From assembly GCA_023151115.1 (NCBI GenBank), contig JAKLJP010000013.1, positions 109,238-173,237 of the forward strand: a DNA stretch of 64,000 bases, written 5' to 3'. Both the position numbers and the translations under genes were made by a program. Positions 50,975 to 59,599 of the stretch are shown here, piece by piece. The number at the start of each line of letters is the position of its first letter. Position 1 is the stretch's first letter. This DNA comes from Anaerolineae bacterium (lineage in GTDB: Bacteria; Chloroflexota; Anaerolineae; 4572-78; J111). The notes beneath the pieces are model-generated. The model did no database searches. It saw nothing but the letters and a program-made list of their open reading frames with translations, and was not told the origin of the DNA.

Positions 50975-51890
50975 AAGTTACAGGTTGATGCCGCGCTCCA
51001 GGAGTTGGCCCGTACCCCGTTAATGTTGAGCATTATGGTCCTCTCCTGGCGGGAGATGTTGTCAGAACATCTGTCACCTCTCGACAGCCTGGCGACTCGG
51101 CGGCGACTTTTATTTGAAACCTACATTGCGCAGATGTTCGAGGGTAAAGGTGAAGAAAACAAGCCGTGCCACGACGACCAGACCAAATATTGGCTTACCT
51201 GGCTGGCCAGGCAGATGTCCCATCATAACCAAACCATCTTCTTAATTGAGCAAATGCAGCCGAGTGGGCTCCCCTCCACTATCTGGCAATGGGCCTATAT
51301 CTTTATTTCTCGTATGCTTACAGCCCTTTTGCTGGAAGTGGGGATATTGTCGGTTAGTTGCCGGATTGGCCTTTGGCCTACTCGGGGGACTCATCTACGG
51401 TTTTACCGTTGGCTCAAGCGATTTGCCAACGGATGGCCTCATCTTCGGTCTGATGGGTATTATCAACGGCTGCGCCTTTGGCGGGTTAAGTCAGGATATT
51501 ATTGAAAAGAAAAGCTTCCCCAATCAAGGCATCTATTTATCCCTCAGAAATGCCTTATTTTCAGGGCTGATTTTTGGTCTTATGGGTGGCGTCGCTTTCT
51601 CCATAGTTCAAGGGTTGAGTCTGGCCCTATACAGCCGGGCCACTTTGAGTGTGGCGATTATGAGCAGAGGGGCCGGGCCGATTTTTGCTGGTCTCAGCGT
51701 TGCTACCCTGGTTATCAATCATCTGATACTGCGGGTTCTCCTCGCTATCAAAGGCTATGTTCCGGGTAATTACGCCCACTTTCTTGACTACGCCGCTAAC
51801 CTCATCTTTTTGCGCAAAGTTGGCGGCGGTTATGTTTTTATCCACCGGCTCCTCCTGGAATATTTTGCCTCATTGAAGCCGGACAAATAA
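50975..51890 (+). pseudogene. C-terminal relic of a NACHT-family NTPase with membrane region, frameshifted
   Basis: First frame: VDAALQELARTPLMLSIMVLSW and RRLLFETYIAQMFE, the winged-helix/helical part after a NACHT NTPase. Near 51350 the frame shifts and the second frame reads LAFGLLGGLIYGF, LIFGLMGGVAFS (Gly-rich membrane hairpins), YVPGNYAHFLDYAANLIFLR and VGGGYVFIHRLLLEYFASL, the standard C-terminus of large STAND proteins with GLIFGL-type membrane repeats. The P-loop half is absent: an in-frame stop stands just before 50975. Related STAND proteins include anti-phage systems, but this copy cannot work. Confidence 0.7.
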
Positions 51891-51907
51891 GCCCGGCAGC
51901 CGGCAAT

Positions 51908-51942
51908 AAAAAAGCTCTGTATCCGGCTGAATCCAGAGCTTT
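51908..51942 (-). terminator. Intrinsic terminator of the lipoprotein gene
   Basis: On the minus strand AAAGCTCTG and CAGAGCTTT enclose 14 nt and run into TTTTTTATTG. It lies 24 bp past the stop of the gene at 51966. Confidence 0.78.
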
Positions 51943-51965
51943 AACCATTCAAGAACTTTCCTGTT

Positions 51966-52523
51966 CTACTTCTGGCACAACACCACATTCGTTCCCTGAT
52001 CGGTGTGGTACTCGAAGGTTTGGCCTTGAGCCTCCAGCAGAATCAGGTAGCCGGGGGTGATGACCTGGGCATACATCATGCCCTCCTGGGGACAGCCCAG
52101 GCTGGCGTCGGGCCACTCCATCGGCTGGATGGATGTCACCGTAATTTGATCAGGGGGCAGACCGGTCTGTTGAATCAAGTGGGTGATGGCGGCGGCCAGA
52201 GCCGCTTCGCTGCCGGGAACGGGTTGGGCCATCCCTTGCGCTGGGGCCGCGCCAGGTTCAGCCACCGGCGAGGTAGGTAAAACAGGTGAATCCGGCTCGA
52301 CAATTTCAACCGGCAAAGCGGTTGCGGAAGGCGCAGCCTCTATTTCCACCGGCAAATCAGTCGTGGGCGTTGCGGTAGGTTGAGTTGTTGGCGCAGATTG
52401 CGCTTCTTCAGGAGTCATGGGTGGAATATCCCCCGGCGTCGCTATATCGCCACAGGCAGCCATAATTGCGATCAAGCCTACGATAATCGCTGCCTGGCAT
52501 ATTTTGCGAACAGCATCAATCAT
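51966..52523 (-). CDS. Lipoprotein with C-terminal WPDxSLGCP domain
   Basis: 185 residues from the ATG at 52523, preferred because TTGGAGGTAATTAT precedes it. Signal peptide with lipobox IMAAC (Cys near residue 24), then a Pro/Thr/Ala-rich linker of about 80 residues with two similar PVEIEAAPSAT/PVEIVEPDSP units. The last about 70 residues (VTSIQPMEWPDASLGCP, YAQVITPGYLILLEA, YHTDQGTNVVLC) are a small domain I have seen in many cyanobacterial and Chloroflexota hypotheticals, with two conserved Cys that may form a disulfide. Function unknown. Confidence 0.78.
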   Translation of the reverse strand: MIDAVRKICQAAIIVGLIAIMAACGDIATPGDIPPMTPEEAQSAPTTQPTATPTTDLPVEIEAAPSATALPVEIVEPDSPVLPTSPVAEPGAAPAQGMAQPVPGSEAALAAAITHLIQQTGLPPDQITVTSIQPMEWPDASLGCPQEGMMYAQVITPGYLILLEAQGQTFEYHTDQGTNVVLCQK

Positions 52524-52621
52524 ATAATTACCTCCAACCAAAAATTTGGTCATCCAATCTACTCTTCAGACGATGGTTGGAGCGTTAAAGTTCCAAAGGC
52601 TAACTTAGTAAACGTCTAAAA

Positions 52622-52660
52622 TTCATCTCGTTCCCAAACTCAGTTTGAGAACGAGATGAA
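52622..52660. repeat. CATCTCGTTCCCA-type hairpin
   Basis: TTCATCTCGTTC (52622-52633) and GAACGAGATGAA (52649-52660) form a perfect 12-bp stem, with an inner CAAAC-TCA-GTTTG hairpin. A partial relative, CATCTCGTTCCCACGC, is at about 47637-47652. It separates yggU from the lipoprotein gene. Confidence 0.75.
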
Positions 52661-52683
52661 GAAACTTGTTTTTGGACAATCAC

Positions 52684-52977
52684 TCAGCCCAACAGCCGGT
52701 TTTCGACCTCGGTTGGGGTGAGGCCGACCACTATCACCATTTTTTCGGCCGAAGCCAGGCCGGCGGCGATTTCTATTTTCTCCCGCTCGATTTCAAGCTT
52801 TTGGGCCAAAAAGTTGATCAGGGTGTCGTTGGCAATCCCGCCGACGCCGGTGGTAATCAGCTTAATTTTGAGCGCATCGCCGTGTTTACCCACGACCTCA
52901 TTTTTGACCGATTTGGGAACGATATGGACGGCAAATGCAGCACCCTCTTCGGCTTTGGTAATTTTGAATTCGCGCAT
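52684..52977 (-). CDS. yggU: DUF167 family protein
   Basis: 97 residues matching the YggU/DUF167 fold: FAVHIVPKSVKNEVVGKHGDALKIKL (about 15-40), where the KSV.NE.VG and KIKL strands are characteristic, and FLAQKLEIEREKIEIAAGLASAEKMV. Function unknown; small alpha/beta protein. It ends the block pgeF-yggS-proC-yggT-yggU. Confidence 0.9.
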   Translation of the reverse strand: MREFKITKAEEGAAFAVHIVPKSVKNEVVGKHGDALKIKLITTGVGGIANDTLINFLAQKLEIEREKIEIAAGLASAEKMVIVVGLTPTEVENRLLG

Positions 52978-52998
52978 AGCCTTGTCTCCTACAGTCTG

Positions 52999-53268
52999 CT
53001 AAATCAACATAGAAATGAGTATTTGTCTGAGAAAGTCCAAGAGCAGTAACGCTACCAATGGGCTGAGATCAATCATCCCGATTGTGGTGAAACGGCGCAG
53101 CGGCTCCAGAATGGGATCGGTCAGGGAGTACAGAAAGCGAATAGCCGGATTATAAGGGTCAATCCGGACATTCGCCATCGGTAGCCAGGAGAGCAGCACC
53201 CTGATCAAAATGGCCCACCACAAAACCTGAAAAACAATGTTAATTACCGAAGCCAGGATCTCACCCAT
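52999..53268 (-). CDS. yggT: YggT family membrane protein
   Basis: 89 residues, beginning MGEILASVINIVFQVLWWAI. Two hydrophobic segments (about 5-27 and 65-86) flank the YggT signature RVLLSWLPMANVRIDPYNPAIRFLYSLTDPILEPLRR. The ATG lies inside the end of proC (8-bp overlap), so translation is probably coupled. Related to chloroplast Ycf19/CCB3; in bacteria often near division genes. Confidence 0.88.
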   Translation of the reverse strand: MGEILASVINIVFQVLWWAILIRVLLSWLPMANVRIDPYNPAIRFLYSLTDPILEPLRRFTTIGMIDLSPLVALLLLDFLRQILISMLI

Positions 53269-54088
53269 TGTTGTTGAGGCCTCCCAGGAAACGCGACTTT
53301 TGATAAGCGGCCCAAATGGCTTTCGATAAAACGGTGCGGAAGCCGCCTTTTTCAAGCTGGTATAACGCCTCAGCCGTAGTGCCGCCCGGTGATGTGACCA
53401 TGTTGCGCAGCTCAGCCGGGTGACGCTGGCTGTCGCGGGCAAAGGCCACTGACCCCTCAATCGTTTGCAGTACCAGTTGTTCGGAGACGCGGCGGGAGAA
53501 GCCCATATGCACCCCGGCGTCAATCATGGCCTCCATAAACATAAACACATAAGCCGGCCCGGTACCGGAGAGGGCCGTAGCCATATCCATGTAATCTTCA
53601 TTATCTACATAAAGCTCTTCGCCCAGGGCAGCCAGAATGGTCTGGGCCTGTCGGCGCTGAGCCTCATTCACCTCATCGGTGGCTGTCCAGACCGACATCG
53701 CCTTGCCCACCAGCGCGGGGGTATTGGGCATGACCCGCACCACACTAAAATGGTGCAATTTTTGGCTGATTTTGCCAATGGTGGCCCCGGCCAGAATTGA
53801 CAGCACCAGCGCGCCCGGCTGAATATGTCCCCGTAGTTCAGCGCCCACTTCTGCCAGGGTTTGCGGCTTGATGGAGAGGATAATAATATCTTTGCCTTGA
53901 ACCGCTTCCAGATTACTGGCGGTGGTATGGACTCCGTAATGTGTCGCCAATTTTTCCAGTTGAGCTGGATAAGGATCGCTCACCGTAATACATTCCGGAC
54001 TGATGAGTTCTTGCTTGGTTAAGCCGGCAATCATCGCGGTCCCCATCGTCCCGCCGCCGATAAAACACATTTGGGTATTCTGTAACAT
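53261..54088 (-). CDS. proC: Pyrroline-5-carboxylate reductase
   Basis: Reduces pyrroline-5-carboxylate to proline with NAD(P)H. 275 residues. CFIGGGTMGTAMIAGL (about 8-23), ILSIKPQTL (about 69-77), VRVMPNTPALVGKAM (about 117-131), and the C-terminal dimer domain with SGTGPAYVFMFMEAMIDAGV and MVTSPGGTTAEAL. The 92 bp between yggS and this start consist only of a word hairpin and offer no clear Shine-Dalgarno. Confidence 0.95.
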   Translation of the reverse strand: MLQNTQMCFIGGGTMGTAMIAGLTKQELISPECITVSDPYPAQLEKLATHYGVHTTASNLEAVQGKDIIILSIKPQTLAEVGAELRGHIQPGALVLSILAGATIGKISQKLHHFSVVRVMPNTPALVGKAMSVWTATDEVNEAQRRQAQTILAALGEELYVDNEDYMDMATALSGTGPAYVFMFMEAMIDAGVHMGFSRRVSEQLVLQTIEGSVAFARDSQRHPAELRNMVTSPGGTTAEALYQLEKGGFRTVLSKAIWAAYQKSRFLGGLNNNG

Positions 54089-54180
54089 GGTAGTAGGTAA
54101 TAGGGAGTAGGGAGTAGGGAGTAAGGAGTAAGGGAAAAAATCCCCTACTACCTACTATCTACCCCTTACTCCCTACTCTT
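54089..54180. repeat. Word hairpin, GGGAGTAGGGAGTA word, filling the yggS-proC gap
   Basis: GTAGTAGGTAATAGGGAG and TAGGGAGTAGGGAGTAAGG on the left; CCCCTACTACCTACTATC and CCCCTTACTCCCTACTC on the right. It occupies every base from the proC start codon to the yggS stop codon. Confidence 0.9.
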
Positions 54181-54924
54181 TCAATTCCTTTCTCCAAATA
54201 AAATGCGTCCTACTCTGATGAGGGTCGCGCCTTCTTCGATGGCTATTTCAAAATCGTCGCTCATGCCCATGGATAGGTGAGTCCAATCCAGGTGAGGCAG
54301 TTCAGCCTGAAGCTTGGTTCGTAAAGCCGCCAGGCTTTGAAAGGTGGGACGTGCCTCGGCCGGGTTATCAAACCAGGGGGCCATGGTCATCAGCCCGCGA
54401 ATAACCACTTTGTCGAGGCGGCTGATTTGAACCACCGTCTCCAGAAAAGTCTGCCACTGCCTTTTATCGCTGGACCACTGGGCCAACTCAAACCCCGATT
54501 TGCTGGCCTCGCCCGACACATTGCATTGCAATAAAACTTCAACCGGCGGATAGTTGTCACGGGCCGCCAGCCGGTCAAGACGTTGGGCCAGCTTGAGGCT
54601 GTCCAGCGAATGGATGAATGGGTATACGCCCAGAGCCTCGTCTACCTGCCGGCTTTGCAAATGGCCGATGAGATGCCAGACGGGTGGTTCTCCTCCTGTC
54701 TGCTGCAACCACTCGGCCAGTCCGGCGGCTTTGGCTTTACCTTCAGCCGCTCGATTTTCGCCAAAGTGACGCAGCCCGGCTTGATAGGCCTCGATCACAG
54801 TTTCCAGCGGGTGCGTTTTGGTCACTGCCACCAGCGTCACTTCCCTGGCCGAGCGTCCCGCCCGCTCCGCCGCAACGCTGATACGTCGGTTTACAGCCTC
54901 AAGATTGGCAGCAATGTTACTCAA
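54181..54924 (-). CDS. yggS: YggS family pyridoxal phosphate homeostasis protein
   Basis: 247 residues, single-domain PLP-binding barrel (PLPBP). VTLVAVTKTHP (about 29-39) holds the PLP Lys, FGENRAAEGKAKAA (about 56-69), WHLIGHLQSRQV (about 84-95), and the C-terminal HLSMGMSDDFEIAIEEGATLIRVG with phosphate-binding residues. The TTG start at 54924 overlaps the pgeF stop (TTGA), as is common in this gene pair. It maintains vitamin B6 and amino-acid balance. Confidence 0.92.
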   Translation of the reverse strand: MSNIAANLEAVNRRISVAAERAGRSAREVTLVAVTKTHPLETVIEAYQAGLRHFGENRAAEGKAKAAGLAEWLQQTGGEPPVWHLIGHLQSRQVDEALGVYPFIHSLDSLKLAQRLDRLAARDNYPPVEVLLQCNVSGEASKSGFELAQWSSDKRQWQTFLETVVQISRLDKVVIRGLMTMAPWFDNPAEARPTFQSLAALRTKLQAELPHLDWTHLSMGMSDDFEIAIEEGATLIRVGRILFGERN

Positions 54925-55745
54925 ACAGCGTTCCCTTGTAGTCCAATAATCACGCCAAAACGCCCCGTGCGGCCCTGTTCGGCCCGATGCGAAAAAAACT
55001 GATCGGTCCGGCAGGCAGTACACAACTCCGATTGAATAATTTGCTCCACCCCTGCCGCGGCTAATTGGCGGCGATTGGCCTCCCACATATTAAAATGGAC
55101 GCGATCCGCCCGACCATTGCGTCGAACAAACAGGCTGCCCGAATCGGAAAGGACGGCGGCGGCGTCCACCACCTCCGACCCCACTTCGTAACAGCACGGC
55201 CCGATGGCCGGCCCAATCACCGCAATAATTTCCCTGGCCCGGCAGTCGAACTCTTGGATCATCGCCCTGACTGTGGCCCCGGCGGCGTTTTGCATCGTGC
55301 CGCGCCAGCCGGCGTGGGTTAAACCAACTGCGCCTCGCGCCGGGTCAAAAAAGATGAGCGGAGTACAATCGCCAAAACGCATGGACAGGTAAATACCCGG
55401 TGTGGCGGTAATCAGCCCGTCCGCCTGACCCATCACGCGCCGCCGGTTGGCGGGATGGACGGTTAAAACGTCGGCGCTGTGGATCAGATGGCAGGAAACG
55501 GTCTGGTCGGGCGAAATATCGAGCGCCCCGCACACCTGCTCATAATTTTTATTCACCGTCTCTGGGTCATCACCGACCGATAAACCCAAATTAAGAGAGG
55601 CAAAGGGACCTTGGCTGTACCCGCCCTGGCGCGTAAAAATGGCATGGCGTAAATAAGAGTAAGCCTCAAAGGCGGCGATCCGGTACACCAACAGGTTTTG
55701 AACCTTAACCGGATAAACGCCCTGGGTAGCTGCCGGCAGCCTCAT
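54921..55745 (-). CDS. pgeF: Peptidoglycan editing factor (laccase-domain, DUF152)
   Basis: 274 residues. YSQGPFASLNLGLSVGDD (about 45-62), LIHSADVLTV (about 86-95), MRFGDCTPLIFFDPARGAVGLTHAGWRGT (Cys and His zinc ligands, split across about 121-150) and IGPAIGPCCYEVG. In E. coli YfiH/PgeF removes misincorporated L-Ser-containing peptidoglycan precursors; other members act on purine nucleosides. It begins the five-gene minus-strand block. Confidence 0.93.
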   Translation of the reverse strand: MRLPAATQGVYPVKVQNLLVYRIAAFEAYSYLRHAIFTRQGGYSQGPFASLNLGLSVGDDPETVNKNYEQVCGALDISPDQTVSCHLIHSADVLTVHPANRRRVMGQADGLITATPGIYLSMRFGDCTPLIFFDPARGAVGLTHAGWRGTMQNAAGATVRAMIQEFDCRAREIIAVIGPAIGPCCYEVGSEVVDAAAVLSDSGSLFVRRNGRADRVHFNMWEANRRQLAAAGVEQIIQSELCTACRTDQFFSHRAEQGRTGRFGVIIGLQGNAV

Positions 55746-55886
55746 AAAATGAGTGTATCACATTCACCGGGTAACGTCAATTGATTTCCAGTTTCATTAT
55801 AGCAAACAACATGACATAAGACAACGTGAAACCTGAGACGTGAATTTGGCTTTTTTAAAGACTCGGTCTTAAATAAGACATTCATA

Positions 55887-55954
55887 AAACGTAAAGCGTA
55901 AGACGTAATGAATTTATGCCAAAGCTCCTTACGTTTTACATTTTACGCTTCACT
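55887..55954. repeat. Word hairpin, AAAACGTAAAGCGTAAGACGTAA word
   Basis: AAAACGTAAAGCGTAAGACG on the left, TTACGTTTTACATTTTACGC on the right, loop about 25 nt. A partial similar segment (ACAACGTGAAACCTGAGACGTG) stands just upstream at 55822-55843. Lies in the divergent pgeF/aminotransferase space. Confidence 0.75.
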
Positions 55955-56013
55955 CTCAATATAAATCCTTTTCGTTAATTAAAATCTTGGTTTTGCCAAA
56001 ACCCTTTGAGCTG

Positions 56014-57351
56014 ATGATGGAATACAAAGAATTTCACGGACACGTTTTTTACCGGCGCATGAACCATGCCCGGCCTATGCTATCGCATGGAGAGGGTATC
56101 TATCTGGTTGATACGGCGGGCAAGCGGTATATTGACGCCTCCGGCGGGCCGGTGCTGATTAACATTGGCTATGGCGTGGCTGAAGTAATCCAGGCCATGA
56201 CCAATCAAGCGGCGACCGCGGCTTATCTGCACGCCACCATGTTTACCACCCAGGCGTTGGAAGAGTACAGCGCCGCCCTGGCCGAAGTGACGCCGTTGGA
56301 AAACCCGCGTTTTTTCTATCTTGGCAGTGGTTCCGAGGCGGTTGAAACGGCTATTAAGTTTGCCCGGCAGGTGCAGGTGGATCGCGGCGAAACGCAGCGT
56401 TACTTGGTCATCTCGCGCTGGCACAGCTATCACGGGACTACCCTGGGGGCGCTGGCGGTGAGCGGACGGCCCGGCTTGCGCCAACTTTACCAGCCGATGT
56501 TGGCCCAGACGCCCCACATCGAGCCGCCCTATTGTTATCGCTGCCCTTTCAACCTGAGCTATCCGGGCTGTGGGCTGCGCTGTGCCCACGCCTTAGAAGA
56601 AGCCATCAAACTCAACGGCCAGGAAACCATTTCGGCCTTCATTGCCGAGCCGATCAGCGGGGCCAGCCTGGCTGCTGCCGTACCCCCGCCGGACTATTGG
56701 CCGCTCATCCGCCAGATTTGCGATCATTACGGTTTACTGCTCATCGCCGACGAGGTCATGACCGGCTTCGGGCGAGCCGGCTATTGGTTTGCGGTGCAAG
56801 CCTGGGGTGTCGAGCCGGATATTATCACGATGGCCAAAGGGGCCGGCGGCGGCTATTTCCCGCTTTCAATTACGGCTGTCAAAACTGAAGATGTCAAAAC
56901 TATCCGCACCGGGCATGGTGATTTTGTGCATGGCGGCACGTTTTCGCACCATCCGGTAGGGATGGCGGCGGGGCTGGCGGTGCTGCGCTATATTCAAGCC
57001 CACAACCTGGTTGAAGCTTCGCGTAAACAGGGCAAAAAATTGGGGCAAAAACTGCAAGCCGCCTTTAGCGACCATCCACACGTGGGCGATATTCGTGGGC
57101 AGGGCTTGATGTGGGGCCTGGAATTTGTGGCCGACCGGGCCAGCAAAACGCCTTTTCCGGCCAAGCAGGGCGTGTCCAAAAAAATCGGTGATGCCGCCTT
57201 CGAGCGCGGCCTCATTGTTTACCCCAGCAGCGGCAACGCCGATGGCCTCAACGGCGACCAGGTGATGATCGCGCCGCCCTTTATTGTCACCGATGAACAG
57301 CTAGATGAAATTGTGGGCTTATTGGGGGAAGCCATTAAAGCAGTTATCTAA
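56014..57351 (+). CDS. Class III PLP-dependent aminotransferase
   Basis: 445 residues from the tandem ATG at 56014/56017 (a TTG at 55987 is also in frame; none has a good RBS). YLGSGSEAVETAIKFARQ (PLP phosphate loop), HSYHGTTLGALAVSG, LLIADEVMTGFGRAGYWF with the Asp bonding the cofactor ring, and the Schiff-base Lys in MAKGAGGGYFPLS. A Cys cluster (CYRCPFNLSYPGCGLRC) resembles that of several omega-aminotransferases. Likely transaminates an omega-amine or amino acid; substrate unknown. Confidence 0.9.
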   Translation: MMEYKEFHGHVFYRRMNHARPMLSHGEGIYLVDTAGKRYIDASGGPVLINIGYGVAEVIQAMTNQAATAAYLHATMFTTQALEEYSAALAEVTPLENPRFFYLGSGSEAVETAIKFARQVQVDRGETQRYLVISRWHSYHGTTLGALAVSGRPGLRQLYQPMLAQTPHIEPPYCYRCPFNLSYPGCGLRCAHALEEAIKLNGQETISAFIAEPISGASLAAAVPPPDYWPLIRQICDHYGLLLIADEVMTGFGRAGYWFAVQAWGVEPDIITMAKGAGGGYFPLSITAVKTEDVKTIRTGHGDFVHGGTFSHHPVGMAAGLAVLRYIQAHNLVEASRKQGKKLGQKLQAAFSDHPHVGDIRGQGLMWGLEFVADRASKTPFPAKQGVSKKIGDAAFERGLIVYPSSGNADGLNGDQVMIAPPFIVTDEQLDEIVGLLGEAIKAVI

Positions 57352-57363
57352 TTGATGAACCAT

Positions 57364-58785
57364 TTAAAGGTTATCCAATTTGGAGTTTTGATTCTTCAAG
57401 TTGAATTGGATGGTAAACACAGTCCCCTGACCCACTTTGCTTTCCACGCCAATCGCCCCGCCATGCGCTTGCGCTACGCTCAAGGCAATGGCTAAGCCTA
57501 AGCCTGTGCCGGTGGTAGCGCGTGACGGGTCCACCCGGTAAAAACGCTCAAAGATATGAGGCAAATGTTCCGCGGCAATGCCGACGCCCGTATCGGCGAT
57601 AATGACTTCCACCAGGCCGGAGGGCTGGGGCCTGGCAGTCACCGTAATTTTCCCCTGCTCGGTGTATTTAATCGCATTGTCCAACAGATTCACAAATAGA
57701 CGAATCAAAGCGTCACTGTCGCCGGTTACGGTGAGGTTTTCGGGAAGATGAGCGGTCAATACCAGTCCCTTATCTTCCGCCAGGAGACGCAGCGAATCGG
57801 TGACATCGGCCAGTAACAGTGATAGGTTGACCTGATCTTTCATGATAGGCCGGGCGGCGTCGCTGTGGGTCAGGTGAAGCAGCCCTTCGACCAGGGTGCG
57901 CAGCCGTTCGGTTTCTTCGCCCAGATCGGCCAGTACCTGTTCGTACTCGGCGGGGGTGCGCCGGCGGGCCAGGGTGCTGCTGAGAATGGTTTGCATAGCC
58001 GCCAGAGGAGTGCGCAATTCGTGCGAGGCGTCGGCGGTAAAACGCCGTTCCCGCTGGAAGGCATCCTCCAATCGGGCCAGCATTAAATCAAAGGTGGCTG
58101 CCAGCCGGCCCGTTTCATCGGCGGTGTGGGGCAGGTTTAGCCGGGCCGATAAATCCTGGGCCGAGATTTGTTGGGCAGTCCGGGTAATTTTGTCAATCGG
58201 GGCCAGTGTCCGCGCCGCCAGAAAGTAGCCCCCGGCGCCGGCGATGATAACCAGCAAAGGGCCGCCAATCAACAGGGTCACCAGGAGTTGGTTGAGGGTC
58301 TGATTCATCCCGTTCAGATTTTGGGTTACTTGAATAACGCCCACTACCTGCTGATTATCTTGCACAATGGGCGCCGTATATATTCGCAGCGGGTGCCGGG
58401 TGGCTGCGTCGGTAAGGGTTGTAAAAATACCGGGCTGATTGGGCGTCGTAAACTGGGTTTGTGGTTGGGGCAGGGCTTGATAGGGACCATACTGTTGAAA
58501 TATTTGCCCGGCCAAGTCCAACGCTCGAAAGGAAAACCCCTGTTCCAGCAGCGAAGGATTGGGCATATTTTTTAGAAAATCATCAAGGGGTACTATTTCG
58601 CCATCTGGAATATCCATTTCAGCGGTCACCTGCGAAGCGGCCAACTTTAACTCGCCATCCACCACATCGGTCAGGTTTTGAGCGGTGCGAATATAAATGA
58701 AAATGCTAAAAAGCAGTAACGCCGCCAGCAGCAGCGTGGCCGTCCAGAGGGCAAAGCGGGCGCGCAGGGTTTGCCAGGGTTTCAT
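57364..58785 (-). CDS. Sensor histidine kinase
   Basis: 473 residues. Membrane helices at about 12-33 and 167-190 flank an extracytoplasmic sensor of about 130 residues. HAMP about 191-243; HisKA with ASHELRTPLAAM, phospho-acceptor His255; ATP-binding domain with NLLDNAIKYTEQGK (N box), DTGVGIA (G1), FERFYRVDPSR (F) and GTGLGLAI (G2). Its start overlaps the response regulator stop by 4 bp. It is preceded by the large secreted protein gene, which may be a target or signal partner. Confidence 0.94.
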   Translation of the reverse strand: MKPWQTLRARFALWTATLLLAALLLFSIFIYIRTAQNLTDVVDGELKLAASQVTAEMDIPDGEIVPLDDFLKNMPNPSLLEQGFSFRALDLAGQIFQQYGPYQALPQPQTQFTTPNQPGIFTTLTDAATRHPLRIYTAPIVQDNQQVVGVIQVTQNLNGMNQTLNQLLVTLLIGGPLLVIIAGAGGYFLAARTLAPIDKITRTAQQISAQDLSARLNLPHTADETGRLAATFDLMLARLEDAFQRERRFTADASHELRTPLAAMQTILSSTLARRRTPAEYEQVLADLGEETERLRTLVEGLLHLTHSDAARPIMKDQVNLSLLLADVTDSLRLLAEDKGLVLTAHLPENLTVTGDSDALIRLFVNLLDNAIKYTEQGKITVTARPQPSGLVEVIIADTGVGIAAEHLPHIFERFYRVDPSRATTGTGLGLAIALSVAQAHGGAIGVESKVGQGTVFTIQFNLKNQNSKLDNL

Positions 58786-59471
58786 TCATCCCCGCTCTGC
58801 GCTGAGAGACGATAACCGGCCCCGCGAACGGTGTGGATCAATTTCAGGGCAAAAGGGTCGTCAATTTTGCGGCGCAAATTGCGAATGTAGACATCCACCA
58901 CATTGGATTGGTTATAAACATCGTAGTTCCAGACCGCTTCGGCAATTTCGGTGCGGGTCAGGATGTGTTCGGGTTCACGCATTAAACATTCCAGCACAGC
59001 ATATTCTTTCGCGGTCAGGTCAATCAGGGTTTCGGCGCGCATCACCCGGCGGGTGCGGGTGTCCATCACCAAGTCGGCTATTTGCAGCAGATTGCGCCGG
59101 GCCGGCTGGCCGATTTGCCGCCGGGCCAGGGCGCGCAGGCGGGCCAGGAGTTCTTTCAGCTCAAAGGGTTTAACCAGATAATCGTCGGCTCCGGCATCCA
59201 GGCCGGTTACGCGGTCGTCTATGGCATCGCGGGCGGTCAACATCAGAATGGCCGCTGGGTGGCCCCGGCTGCGCAGGGTATGACACACAGCAATCCCATC
59301 CATTTCAGGTAGCATCAGATCCAGCACAATCAGGTCAAACGGAACGACTTCGGCCCAGGCCAGGGCTTCGCGCCCGGTGAAGGCCAGGTCTACAGCGTAG
59401 CCTTGTTCTTCCAGACCGCGTTTGAGATAGGTTGAGATTTTGCGATCATCTTCGACAATTAACACCCGCAC
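58782..59471 (-). CDS. Response regulator, OmpR/PhoB family
   Basis: 229 residues. Receiver domain with the acidic pair EDD at 7-9, phospho-acceptor Asp51 in VLDLMLPEMDG, Thr in MLTARD and Lys in YLVKPFELKEL; a winged-helix C-terminal domain ends NVVDVYIRNLRRKIDDPF...VRGAGYRL. Encoded first in a two-gene unit with the kinase. OmpR-type dimers bind direct repeats of about 11-bp period; such CTTCAT repeats occur upstream of the 61663 gene. Confidence 0.95.
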   Translation of the reverse strand: MRVLIVEDDRKISTYLKRGLEEQGYAVDLAFTGREALAWAEVVPFDLIVLDLMLPEMDGIAVCHTLRSRGHPAAILMLTARDAIDDRVTGLDAGADDYLVKPFELKELLARLRALARRQIGQPARRNLLQIADLVMDTRTRRVMRAETLIDLTAKEYAVLECLMREPEHILTRTEIAEAVWNYDVYNQSNVVDVYIRNLRRKIDDPFALKLIHTVRGAGYRLSAQSGDE

Positions 59472-59545
59472 GGTTAGCTCCTTATGACCCCGCTGCCGAT
59501 AAGTTTAAGTGACTTCTGCAGCGCGTCAAATTTATCGCAGCGAAG

Positions 59546-59574
59546 GGACTCCGAGATTGGATCGGAGTCCTTTT
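59546..59574 (+). terminator. Hairpin with T-run on the plus strand
   Basis: GGACTCCGA and TCGGAGTCC with a 7-nt loop, then TTTT. Both flanking genes are on the minus strand, so it points the wrong way to end them; it may block antisense transcription or partly end minus-strand RNA. Confidence 0.5.
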
Positions 59575-59599
59575 ATCAAATAAAGAAAGGCTGCCAGCA

